From an uncultured Collinsella sp. (lineage in GTDB: Bacteria > Actinomycetota > Coriobacteriia > Coriobacteriales > Coriobacteriaceae), in the NCBI GenBank assembly GCA_958350755.1, contig CATWID010000076.1, positions 1 through 7,194 of the forward strand: a DNA stretch of 7,194 nucleotides, given 5' to 3'. Position numbers and translations under genes: made by a program. The notes under the pieces are model-generated. The model ran no database searches. It saw only the letters and a program-made list of their open reading frames with translations, and was not told where the DNA came from. Numbering within the stretch: position 1 is the stretch's first letter; the number at the start of each line of letters is the position of its first letter. Positions 1 to 6,021 of the stretch are shown here, in pieces.

Positions 1-107
1 TCGGCGAGCGCGGTCATCTTCTTGCCGGCCTCGTAGACGTTCTTGCCGTCCTCGACGTAGCCCTCCTGGCTAAAGTGCATGATCTCGATCTTCTCGGTTT
101 CCTTCAT
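1..107 (-). CDS. Probable SIS-domain sugar-phosphate isomerase/deglycase, N-terminal fragment
   Basis: Only the first 35 codons lie in the window; the gene runs off the left edge. It starts MKETEKIEIMHFSQEG and continues with YVEDGKNVYEAGKKM. The pattern 'F-x-x-x-x-Y-x-x-x-G' followed by an amphipathic helix resembles the N-terminus of SIS-domain proteins of the FrlB/AgaS/GlmS-isomerase type, but the SIS fold itself is outside the window, so this is a weak family call. The ATG at 107 is chosen because AAAGGA sits 6 bases upstream; an internal ATG at codon 10 has a poorer site. The gene has its own promoter (158-201) built like the one in front of the second PTS IIC, which ties it to the same regulon. 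If the call is right, it would act in the cytoplasm on the phosphorylated product of the PTS transporters. It could instead be another enzyme of sugar catabolism. Confidence 0.55.
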   Translation of the reverse strand, partial: MKETEKIEIMHFSQEGYVEDGKNVYEAGKKMTALA

Positions 108-157
108 GGCTTTTCCTTTCTGTCCTGCACGCAACTCTATACATCGCGTTTCTTTTC

Positions 158-201
158 GATACCAATTATAGACATACACCTAACGTGTTTTTAATACCAC
201 T
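158..201 (-). promoter_or_regulatory. Promoter P1 with TGGTAT boxes, for the left-edge SIS gene
   Basis: Read on the minus strand this is AGTGGTATTAAA (201-190), 18 bases, then CTATAATTGGTATC. TATAAT (170-165) is a perfect -10 element; TTAAAA inside the upper box is a plausible weak -35 at 18-bp spacing. One TGGTAT box lies at -35 and a second lies directly below -10, ideal places for a repressor. The same arrangement with identical spacing occurs at 3309-3352. The predicted leader to the ATG at 107 is about 50 nt. Confidence 0.75.
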
Positions 202-247
202 TATCAATCTGTTCCAATCCTCGGTGAACGGTCGAAATTCTCTGGTG

Positions 248-259
248 AGTGGTATTAAA
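248..259 (+). promoter_or_regulatory. Third, inverted copy of the AGTGGTATTAAA box
   Basis: AGTGGTATTAAA occurs here on the plus strand, an exact 12-base inverted copy of the upper box of P1 (190-201), 46 bases away. It lies between the MFS gene stop and P1. No matching -10 follows on the plus strand, so it reads as an auxiliary operator rather than a divergent promoter. Cooperative or looped binding of one regulator to both boxes is possible. As RNA the two arms could also pair downstream of the MFS gene, but the arms are AT-rich, far apart and not followed by a T-tract, so this is a poor terminator. Confidence 0.5.
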
Positions 260-277
260 TTAGAATTGAATGTATAG

Positions 278-1492
278 CTAACACCTCTGGCGCCTCCCTT
301 GCGCGACAAAGAACAGCGTTCCCACCAGCGCAATAATGGTCGATGCCCCAAACAGCACCGCCTGGACGCCCAAAGCCTCCGCTAAAAACGGAGCCGCCAG
401 CAGCGGCAGCACGCCGGCGCTCATCAGGCCAAAACGCACAAAGCCGGTAATGCGCCCCAGGTATTTGATGTCGGCGCGCTCCTGAATCAAGATCATCTGT
501 AGCGGTTCCAGGAAACCCCAGGCCATACCGTTAATCGCCTGACCGATAATCGCGACCCCCAGCATATCGGTGCCCACGTACACCATGGACCCAATGCCCA
601 CGGCCATGAGCGCGCCGAGCAGCAATCGCAGGTTGACATGGCGAGCAGAAAGCTTGGTCAGGATGAACGCACCCACCGAGGAAGTAAGGCCCACGACCGA
701 GGACAGCCAGCCCAGCCAGACGATATCCACGTTGAGCACGTCACGGTAGAACAACGACTCCAGCGAATCGAACGCGCCAAACGCAAAGAAACCCAAAAAG
801 CCCGAGATAAAAATGAGACGCAGGTCGTGGTCGCGAAACGTAAGTCGCGCGCCCTCGGCCATACCGCCCAGAATACCGCCCTTCGGCTTCTCCCCTTTTG
901 CGGGAACAACGCACTCGTGACAGCCCAAGGAGAGCACAGCCGCCACACCCATCATGCCCGCCATGAGCAGATAGACCGATTGCGTGGCAAAACAACTCAC
1001 GATGGCACCACCGAGCAGCGGGCCAGCGGTATAGGCGATATTGCTGTAGAACACCATGAGACCGTTCACGCGGGTACGGCCCTCGGTGGTCGACTCCAGG
1101 TATCCCGGAAACGCATGCGTGCAGGTGTTGATAAAGCCGCCCGCAAGTCCCAAGACACACGCGGCAAACACAAGCCCGGGGACAGACAACGGCGCTAACC
1201 CCACGCCAAGCGATAGCACTGCCGTAATCACGCACGTCACAAACGACGTCCGGCGCGGTCCAAAGCGATCGATGACCGAGCCCGACACCATATTGCCCGC
1301 CGACGTCATAAGATTGCGCACGAGCGTAATGGCAGCAACCAAAAAGGCCGTGCCGGCCAGATCATACGTGGCCGCACCGATAAGCCCCAAAAAGTAGACC
1401 GCGTTGTTGGCGCACCACTGCAGGGACTCAATAAGAATCAGCCTGACCTCTGCCGGCGTCAGGCGCATTGCTTCGCGATCCTTCGCGAACAT
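278..1492 (-). CDS. MFS family transporter (12 membrane segments)
   Basis: A 404-residue protein made largely of hydrophobic helices, the normal length for a 12-segment major facilitator. The family's cytoplasmic loop 2-3 motif is visible at residues 71-81 (GSVIDRFGPRR). The short hydrophilic stretch near residues 195-205 (VVPAKGEKPKGG) fits the central loop between the two six-helix halves. The start ATG at 1492 has AGAAGGAG at 5 bases. It sits right behind the terminator that ends the second IIC-IID pair, with no room for its own promoter, so it is probably expressed by read-through. It occupies the same relative place as the EamA transporter behind the first IID. Substrate and direction are unknown; export of a by-product of sugar-amine breakdown or import of a related compound are both possible. 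Codon use is less GC-biased than in the neighbouring PTS genes. Confidence 0.88.
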   Translation of the reverse strand: MFAKDREAMRLTPAEVRLILIESLQWCANNAVYFLGLIGAATYDLAGTAFLVAAITLVRNLMTSAGNMVSGSVIDRFGPRRTSFVTCVITAVLSLGVGLAPLSVPGLVFAACVLGLAGGFINTCTHAFPGYLESTTEGRTRVNGLMVFYSNIAYTAGPLLGGAIVSCFATQSVYLLMAGMMGVAAVLSLGCHECVVPAKGEKPKGGILGGMAEGARLTFRDHDLRLIFISGFLGFFAFGAFDSLESLFYRDVLNVDIVWLGWLSSVVGLTSSVGAFILTKLSARHVNLRLLLGALMAVGIGSMVYVGTDMLGVAIIGQAINGMAWGFLEPLQMILIQERADIKYLGRITGFVRFGLMSAGVLPLLAAPFLAEALGVQAVLFGASTIIALVGTLFFVAQGRRQRC

Positions 1493-1511
1493 ACGAACTC
1501 CTTCTATACAA

Positions 1512-1549
1512 AAAGGGGATGGAGGGCATAGGCCTGCTCCATCCCCTTT
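1512..1549 (-). terminator. Rho-independent terminator after the second IID
   Basis: A perfect 13-bp inverted repeat, AAAGGGGATGGAG / CTCCATCCCCTTT, with a 12-base loop. On the minus strand the stem is followed at once by further T residues (TTTTTG in all). It lies about 35 bases past the IID stop and only about 8 bases ahead of the ribosome binding site of the MFS gene, so it may act as a partial terminator that sets the PTS to transporter ratio. Confidence 0.85.
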
Positions 1550-1574
1550 CCAGGTTGCAACGAAAATCTATGCA

Positions 1575-2638
1575 GCCGGGCCCTTACGCCAGCACGCCGA
1601 AGAACGCGCCGACGATGCCCACGACCATGGTGGCCACGATCAGCACCATGGGGTTGATCTTCTTGGACAGCAGCCAGTAGTACAGCCAGAAGGCGAGCAT
1701 GCCGAGCATGCCGGGCATGATGCCGTCCAGGATGTCCTGGAGGGTCTGGGCGTCCTCGCCCGAGCCGATGGCCACCGGGATGCTGGCCCAGAACATGTCC
1801 TTGCACATGGCGCCCACGACCATGACGCCCACGATGCCCACGCAGGTCATGATCTTCTGCATGAGGCCGGTCCTCTGGGCCTCGTCCAGGAAGCCCACGC
1901 CCAGCTCGTAGCCCTTGACGGCGCCCCAGACGCGCAGCGCGAAGCCGGGGACGTTGTAGATCAGCAGGAAGGCGATGGGGCCGAAGGGGTTGCCGGCCTG
2001 GCACAGGCTGATGCCCACCGCGGCGGCGACCACGCGCAGCGTCGACAGGAAGATGGAGTCGCCGATGCCGGACAGCGGGCCCATGAGGGCGGCCTTGACG
2101 TCGTTGACGCTCTCGGGCTCGATCTCGCCGCGGGCGACCTTCTCCTCCATGGCCATCGCGATGCCGCCGACGAACGGGGCGAACTGGACGGTGATGTTGA
2201 AAAACGCGCAGTGGCGGTGCAGGGCCTCGGCGTAGTCGTCGGGGCGGCCGGCGTAGATCTTCTTGAGCATGTTGGCGACCATCAGGCAGAAGGCGATGTT
2301 CATCTGCTTGTAGTAGGTCCAGGAGAACTCCATGCCCAGGGCGCCGGTGTTGACGGCGCTCTTGACGAGGTCGGAGCGCGTGATCTTGTTCTCGGGACTA
2401 GAAGTCATCGTCCTCATCCCCTTCCGCGGAGAGCTGGGGCTGGGCTCCGCCCAGGCCGAGCAGGTCGAACTTGTCGATGCCGATGATGATGGCGATCAGG
2501 GCGACGCCCAGGACGGGCACGTTGGCGTAGGAGCACAGCAGGAAGCCCAGGAAGTAGAAGGGCACGAGCTGCTTGGTGAGCACCAGGCGGCCGAGCATGG
2601 CGAAGCCCATGGCCGGCAGGATGTTGGCGGCAACGCCG
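1575..2638. repeat. 1,064-bp direct repeat, copy A
   Basis: This stretch appears identical, base for base by eye, to 4367-5430 (constant offset 2,792). It covers nine bases past the IID stop, the whole IID gene and the last 80 codons of IIC. The match stops sharply at both ends: outside it the flanking DNA is unrelated on the left, and on the right the IIC genes drop to paralogue-level similarity. Third codon positions inside it are almost all G or C. Confidence 0.93.
1584..2417 (-). CDS. PTS mannose-family transporter subunit IID (copy in unit 2)
   Basis: A 277-residue membrane subunit of the mannose-fructose-sorbose PTS family that forms, with IIC, the channel passing sugar into the cell as IIB phosphorylates it. 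The IID hallmark GPLSGIGDS is at residues 113-121, and FFN at 72-74 matches the conserved 'FFNTHP' region. Hydrophobic segments crowd the C-terminal half, ending in GIVGAFFGVLA. Length is normal. It overlaps the upstream IIC by 20 bases, implying translational coupling. Two starts are possible: ATG at 2417 (GGAAGGGG abutting it) or ATG at 2408, which gives 274 residues and better spacing from the same purine run. The protein is identical to the IID at 4376-5209 because the whole gene lies in the repeat. No IIA or IIB gene is adjacent. Confidence 0.93.
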   Translation of the reverse strand: MRTMTSSPENKITRSDLVKSAVNTGALGMEFSWTYYKQMNIAFCLMVANMLKKIYAGRPDDYAEALHRHCAFFNITVQFAPFVGGIAMAMEEKVARGEIEPESVNDVKAALMGPLSGIGDSIFLSTLRVVAAAVGISLCQAGNPFGPIAFLLIYNVPGFALRVWGAVKGYELGVGFLDEAQRTGLMQKIMTCVGIVGVMVVGAMCKDMFWASIPVAIGSGEDAQTLQDILDGIMPGMLGMLAFWLYYWLLSKKINPMVLIVATMVVGIVGAFFGVLA

Positions 2639-3171
2639 CAACCATCGATCACAAAGGACGGGATGAAGTCGAGCAGGCCTTGGATGGCGTCGGAGCCCAG
2701 GTAGAACGCGCCGGCACAGAGCAGGAAGTACTCGATGCAGCCCCAAATTCCAATTCCCCAATGAACGGCGTAGATGCCCTTGAGGTTCCCTTTAAGGGCA
2801 AACTTGTCTGCCATGTCGACAAACACGGGGAACAAGGCGTTGGTAATATTACCAATCGTCAGCGAAAGGACGGCGATGGGCATGGCAAGCGCGATAGCCG
2901 TCTCGGTACCCTGACCGAGCTGAATGGCAAACGCACAGGCGAGCACGCCGCCGACGGTTTCGTTGGGCGGCACGTAAGCGCCAATGGAGATCGAGCCCAT
3001 GAACAGCAGCTCAAGGCTTGCACCCACGGCAAGACCGGTCTGTAGGTCCCCCAGGACCAGGCCCACGAGCGGGCACAGGACGATGGGGCGGAACGCATAG
3101 AGCGAACCGAGCTGGTAGTCGAGACATCCAAACGCTCCGACTAAGCCGACGAGGATTGCTTGGGTAAGCAT
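2398..3171 (-). CDS. PTS mannose-family transporter subunit IIC (copy in unit 2)
   Basis: A 257-residue integral membrane subunit that binds and translocates the sugar together with IID. Family signature: residues 29-42 PIVLCPLVGLVLGD, followed by TGLAVGASLELLFMG and a conserved GAYVPP segment. ATG at 3171 is chosen over an in-frame TTG at 3183 because GGGAGGA lies 3 bases upstream of it and would itself be translated from the TTG. Compared by eye with the IIC at 5190-5963, residues 1-90 are about 88% identical, 91-178 only about 62%, and 178-257 are 100% identical, which makes this a mosaic gene. It ends with an acidic tail, EGDEDDDF. It is the first gene after promoter P2. The diverged middle region suggests a substrate different from that of the other copy. 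Confidence 0.93.
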   Translation of the reverse strand: MLTQAILVGLVGAFGCLDYQLGSLYAFRPIVLCPLVGLVLGDLQTGLAVGASLELLFMGSISIGAYVPPNETVGGVLACAFAIQLGQGTETAIALAMPIAVLSLTIGNITNALFPVFVDMADKFALKGNLKGIYAVHWGIGIWGCIEYFLLCAGAFYLGSDAIQGLLDFIPSFVIDGCGVAANILPAMGFAMLGRLVLTKQLVPFYFLGFLLCSYANVPVLGVALIAIIIGIDKFDLLGLGGAQPQLSAEGDEDDDF

Positions 3172-3264
3172 AGTTCCTCCCAATTAGGAATCTCGAACCG
3201 TCGCCACTCCCGTCGCGCGCGTTGTTGATATCAATTCCGGGGGTTCGATTACACGGCTCGAAGC

Positions 3265-3299
3265 GTACCTGGTGTGCTGCTAACACCCATGCCAGGTAC
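3265..3299 (-). promoter_or_regulatory. Leader hairpin in the 5' UTR of the second IIC-IID pair
   Basis: GTACCTGG and CCAGGTAC form a perfect 8-bp stem enclosing 19 bases. Inside, GTGTT-AGC-AGCAC can form a second short helix with one G-T pair, so the element folds as a two-step hairpin. It starts only about 10 bases past the likely transcription start in a leader of about 140 nt. There is no T-tract behind it, so it is not a simple terminator. It could stabilise the mRNA 5' end, bind a protein or form part of a regulatory leader. Function is not established. Confidence 0.5.
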
Positions 3300-3308
3300 A
3301 AATGATTT

Positions 3309-3352
3309 GATACCAATTATAGGTATGCAGGTTTTTACTATTTAATACCACT
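3309..3352 (-). promoter_or_regulatory. Promoter P2 with TGGTAT boxes, for the second IIC-IID operon
   Basis: On the minus strand: AGTGGTATTAAA (3352-3341), 18 bases, then CTATAATTGGTATC. The -10 is TATAAT (3321-3316); TTAAAT in the upper box is a weak -35 with an 18-bp spacer. Both boxes and their spacing equal those of P1, while the 18-base spacers differ in sequence, so selection has acted on the boxes. Here the -10 is also enclosed by the inverted repeat ATACC-N7-GGTAT (3310-3326), a form common for GntR-type operators; in P1 one arm is degenerate (GACAT). A repressor at this site would block RNA polymerase. Confidence 0.78.
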
Positions 3353-3396
3353 CGCTCAGCGGGGTGTTTTTTACCGTAAACGGCAGACGTATCCCA

Positions 3397-4287
3397 TCAG
3401 GCACGCTCTTTGTTTCGATGGCGGACAAGCGCCACCAGAAAGCCATCGCCAAAGGCATCGGATGCCAAGTTGGCTACAATCACCAAAACGATAATCGCCG
3501 CGCCCAAAAACTCATTCCAGTGAAAGACCTCGCCAAAGAGGAGCGCCGACCAGCAGGGAGCGAGCACGACCTCGCTCATGCAGACCAAGTTGGCCGCAAA
3601 CGCGTTGGTGCGCGCAATCCCCTTGGCATACAGCACGCTCGCAAGACCACTGCAAAAAAGGCCATGCACCAGCATGAGCCCCCACTCAAATGGTCTCACG
3701 GAGTCTAGGGCACCAGCAAAATAGACGATCGGCAGCATCGAAATACCGCAGGAGATGAGCGAGGACACCATGGGCGACGCATCGGGGCGAGAGTTCAAAA
3801 AGAAGCACAGCCCAAAGGCGGCGCCCGAAATGATGGCAAGCAGGTTGCCGAGCATGCCCTCGGGACTCAAATCACCTAAAAAGAAAAGTCCCATACCCGT
3901 AAAAGCAACCACCACGGAGGCAATCTTCGCAGGCGAAGGCAACGTGTGAGTTGCGAGCGATTGATACACGATAACGAAAATCATCGAGGTGTACTGCAGG
4001 ACGATCGCGTTGCCGACCGTCGTGAGCTGGTTGGCAAAGTTAAACGTGGTGCCCGTCACGAAGTTGCAGACGGCCGCAAGGGCAATAAGACGGCTGACGC
4101 GGAGGACAGGCCTGCCGACGAGCAGAATAAAGAGCGCCATAAATATTGCCGTAACGGCACCAATCAAAAGAGCTGACTGCGAATTGGCGTGAACGAGGAT
4201 GCCGATAAAGCTCCACAAGAGCGCCGTGCCAAATAGATACATCGCCCCGCTCACGCCATTGTCGGGTGGATTGTCAGATCGAATCAC
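3397..4287 (-). CDS. DMT superfamily transporter, EamA type
   Basis: A 296-residue hydrophobic protein with about ten membrane helices and the internal duplication typical of EamA/RhaT-like drug/metabolite transporters: first half roughly residues 15-138, second roughly 148-275. The second half carries the family pattern 'SEVVLAPCWSALLFGE' followed by a glycine-alanine helix (LGAAIIVLVI). Start is GTG at 4287, supported by GGAGGT at about 6 bases. It lies directly behind the terminator that ends unit 1, with no visible promoter, so read-through is the likely source of expression. Family members usually export amino acids, metabolites or drugs; here export of an amino acid freed from a sugar-amine is a speculation based on context. 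No convincing terminator follows it; promoter P2 lies just downstream. Confidence 0.88.
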   Translation of the reverse strand: MIRSDNPPDNGVSGAMYLFGTALLWSFIGILVHANSQSALLIGAVTAIFMALFILLVGRPVLRVSRLIALAAVCNFVTGTTFNFANQLTTVGNAIVLQYTSMIFVIVYQSLATHTLPSPAKIASVVVAFTGMGLFFLGDLSPEGMLGNLLAIISGAAFGLCFFLNSRPDASPMVSSLISCGISMLPIVYFAGALDSVRPFEWGLMLVHGLFCSGLASVLYAKGIARTNAFAANLVCMSEVVLAPCWSALLFGEVFHWNEFLGAAIIVLVIVANLASDAFGDGFLVALVRHRNKERA

Positions 4288-4318
4288 GAAGCACCTCCAG
4301 CTAGCTTTCGGTAATAAA

Positions 4319-4346
4319 AAACGGCGACCGCAATGGGTCGCCGTTT
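4319..4346 (-). terminator. Rho-independent terminator after the first IID
   Basis: AAACGGCGACC pairs perfectly with GGTCGCCGTTT (11 bp) around a 6-base loop, and on the minus strand the stem runs into a T6 tract (TTTTTTATTACC). It lies about 30 bases past the IID stop and about 20 bases ahead of the ribosome binding site of the EamA transporter. Its sequence is unrelated to the terminator of unit 2, so it lies outside the repeated block. Confidence 0.9.
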
Positions 4347-4366
4347 CCCTTGGGGGCAGATAATAG

Positions 4367-5430
4367 GCCGGGCCCTTACGCCAGCACGCCGAAGAACGCG
4401 CCGACGATGCCCACGACCATGGTGGCCACGATCAGCACCATGGGGTTGATCTTCTTGGACAGCAGCCAGTAGTACAGCCAGAAGGCGAGCATGCCGAGCA
4501 TGCCGGGCATGATGCCGTCCAGGATGTCCTGGAGGGTCTGGGCGTCCTCGCCCGAGCCGATGGCCACCGGGATGCTGGCCCAGAACATGTCCTTGCACAT
4601 GGCGCCCACGACCATGACGCCCACGATGCCCACGCAGGTCATGATCTTCTGCATGAGGCCGGTCCTCTGGGCCTCGTCCAGGAAGCCCACGCCCAGCTCG
4701 TAGCCCTTGACGGCGCCCCAGACGCGCAGCGCGAAGCCGGGGACGTTGTAGATCAGCAGGAAGGCGATGGGGCCGAAGGGGTTGCCGGCCTGGCACAGGC
4801 TGATGCCCACCGCGGCGGCGACCACGCGCAGCGTCGACAGGAAGATGGAGTCGCCGATGCCGGACAGCGGGCCCATGAGGGCGGCCTTGACGTCGTTGAC
4901 GCTCTCGGGCTCGATCTCGCCGCGGGCGACCTTCTCCTCCATGGCCATCGCGATGCCGCCGACGAACGGGGCGAACTGGACGGTGATGTTGAAAAACGCG
5001 CAGTGGCGGTGCAGGGCCTCGGCGTAGTCGTCGGGGCGGCCGGCGTAGATCTTCTTGAGCATGTTGGCGACCATCAGGCAGAAGGCGATGTTCATCTGCT
5101 TGTAGTAGGTCCAGGAGAACTCCATGCCCAGGGCGCCGGTGTTGACGGCGCTCTTGACGAGGTCGGAGCGCGTGATCTTGTTCTCGGGACTAGAAGTCAT
5201 CGTCCTCATCCCCTTCCGCGGAGAGCTGGGGCTGGGCTCCGCCCAGGCCGAGCAGGTCGAACTTGTCGATGCCGATGATGATGGCGATCAGGGCGACGCC
5301 CAGGACGGGCACGTTGGCGTAGGAGCACAGCAGGAAGCCCAGGAAGTAGAAGGGCACGAGCTGCTTGGTGAGCACCAGGCGGCCGAGCATGGCGAAGCCC
5401 ATGGCCGGCAGGATGTTGGCGGCAACGCCG
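4367..5430. repeat. 1,064-bp direct repeat, copy B
   Basis: Partner of copy A at 1575-2638, in the same orientation and 2,792 bases away. It holds the complete IID of unit 1 and the 3' part of its IIC. The boundary inside IIC falls at codon 178, where 'caacgccg' is the last shared string; the other boundary is GCCGGGCCC just past the IID stop. Confidence 0.93.
4376..5209 (-). CDS. PTS mannose-family transporter subunit IID (copy in unit 1)
   Basis: The last PTS gene of the complete IIA-IIB-IIC-IID set and, by inference, the original partner of IIC 5190-5963. The 277-residue product is the same as that of 1584-2417, with GPLSGIGDS at 113-121 and FFN at 72-74. It overlaps IIC by 20 bases (or 11 if ATG 5200 is used), so the two membrane subunits are probably made in equal amount by coupled translation. 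A strong terminator follows the stop. Complete identity at both protein and DNA level to the other copy, including silent positions, cannot be explained by protein-level constraint alone. Confidence 0.94.
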   Translation of the reverse strand: MRTMTSSPENKITRSDLVKSAVNTGALGMEFSWTYYKQMNIAFCLMVANMLKKIYAGRPDDYAEALHRHCAFFNITVQFAPFVGGIAMAMEEKVARGEIEPESVNDVKAALMGPLSGIGDSIFLSTLRVVAAAVGISLCQAGNPFGPIAFLLIYNVPGFALRVWGAVKGYELGVGFLDEAQRTGLMQKIMTCVGIVGVMVVGAMCKDMFWASIPVAIGSGEDAQTLQDILDGIMPGMLGMLAFWLYYWLLSKKINPMVLIVATMVVGIVGAFFGVLA

Positions 5431-5963
5431 AAGCCGGCAAGGACAAAGTCAGGGATAAAGTCGAGCATACCCTGGATAGCGTCAGCACCCAGATAGAACG
5501 ACAGCGAGCACAGCAGGAACGCCATGATGACACCGGTGGAACCGATCAGGAAGTGCATCGCATAGACACCCTTAAGGTTGCCCTGGCCGGAGAAGACATC
5601 AGCGCGATCAACCAAGATCGGCAGGGCGGCGTTGAGGATGTTCTTGATGGCAAGGCACAGCGTGGCGATGGGCATAGCGAGCGCGATGGCTGCCTCGGTG
5701 CTCTGGCCCAGCTGGATAGCGAAGGCACAGGCAAGCACGCCGCCGATCGTCTCATCAGGCGGCACGTAGGCGCCGATGGAGATCGAGCCCATGAACAGCA
5801 GCTCCAGGCTCGCACCGATCGCGAGACCAGACTGCAGGTCCCCCAGGACCAAGCCCACGAGCGGGCACAGGACGATGGGGCGGAACGCATAGAGCGTACC
5901 GAGCTGGTAGTCGAACTTACCAAATGCGGCGATAAGTCCGATGAGGATTGCTTGGGTAAGCAT
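5190..5963 (-). CDS. PTS mannose-family transporter subunit IIC (copy in unit 1)
   Basis: A 257-residue multi-spanning membrane subunit that forms the sugar path with IID. The IIC signature PIVLCPLVGLVLGD is at residues 29-42, then LQSGLAIGASLELLFMG and GAYVPPDET. The ATG at 5963 is preceded by AAAGGGGGATGT, an adequate ribosome binding site. It follows IIB after a 58-base gap that contains a small hairpin and overlaps IID. Like the IIC of unit 2 it ends in EGDEDDDF. Residues 178-257 lie in the repeat. Differences from the other IIC concentrate between residues 91 and 177, including KNILNAALPILVDRAD here against GNITNALFPVFVDMAD there. Confidence 0.94.
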   Translation of the reverse strand: MLTQAILIGLIAAFGKFDYQLGTLYAFRPIVLCPLVGLVLGDLQSGLAIGASLELLFMGSISIGAYVPPDETIGGVLACAFAIQLGQSTEAAIALAMPIATLCLAIKNILNAALPILVDRADVFSGQGNLKGVYAMHFLIGSTGVIMAFLLCSLSFYLGADAIQGMLDFIPDFVLAGFGVAANILPAMGFAMLGRLVLTKQLVPFYFLGFLLCSYANVPVLGVALIAIIIGIDKFDLLGLGGAQPQLSAEGDEDDDF

Positions 5964-5990
5964 ACATCCCCCTTTCCATATAGGACACTA

Positions 5991-6010
5991 CGAAGAGCTC
6001 AGACTCTTCG
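5991..6010 (-). other. Small hairpin between IIB and IIC
   Basis: CGAAGAG and CTCTTCG form a 7-bp perfect stem with a 6-base loop in the 58-base gap between the IIB stop and the IIC start. No T-tract follows, so it is unlikely to be a full terminator. It may be an RNA-processing or mRNA-stability element that lets soluble and membrane subunits be made in different amounts. Confidence 0.5.
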
Positions 6011-6021
6011 AATTCAAACGC

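Noticed and set aside
158..201. Sigma-54 promoter, as used by many LevR/GfrR-controlled mannose-PTS operons
   Set aside because: No GG-N10-GC pattern at -24/-12 was seen at P1 or P2; both have a clear TATAAT.
248..280. Possible plus-strand promoter starting at the third AGTGGTATTAAA box
   Set aside because: At the spacing where P1 and P2 have CTATAAT the sequence is CTAACAC, and downstream lies only the antisense strand of the MFS gene.
1404..2486. Long plus-strand open frame (360 codons) over IID and the IIC end, rich in His, Asp, Gly and Ala
   Set aside because: It is antisense to genes with clear PTS motifs, arises from the GC-rich third positions of the real genes, and has no family motif.
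3169..3183. In-frame TTG start giving a four-residue longer IIC in unit 2
   Set aside because: The extension would be encoded by the GGGAGGA ribosome binding site itself, and the unit 1 IIC begins at the equivalent ATG.
3239..3257. GGGGGTTCGATT string resembling a tRNA T-arm
   Set aside because: The flanks do not pair as a T-stem, and no acceptor, D or anticodon arm can be built around it.
3361..3390. Possible terminator after the EamA gene (CCGTTTACGG)
   Set aside because: The stem is only four base pairs and is followed by A residues, not T, on the minus strand.
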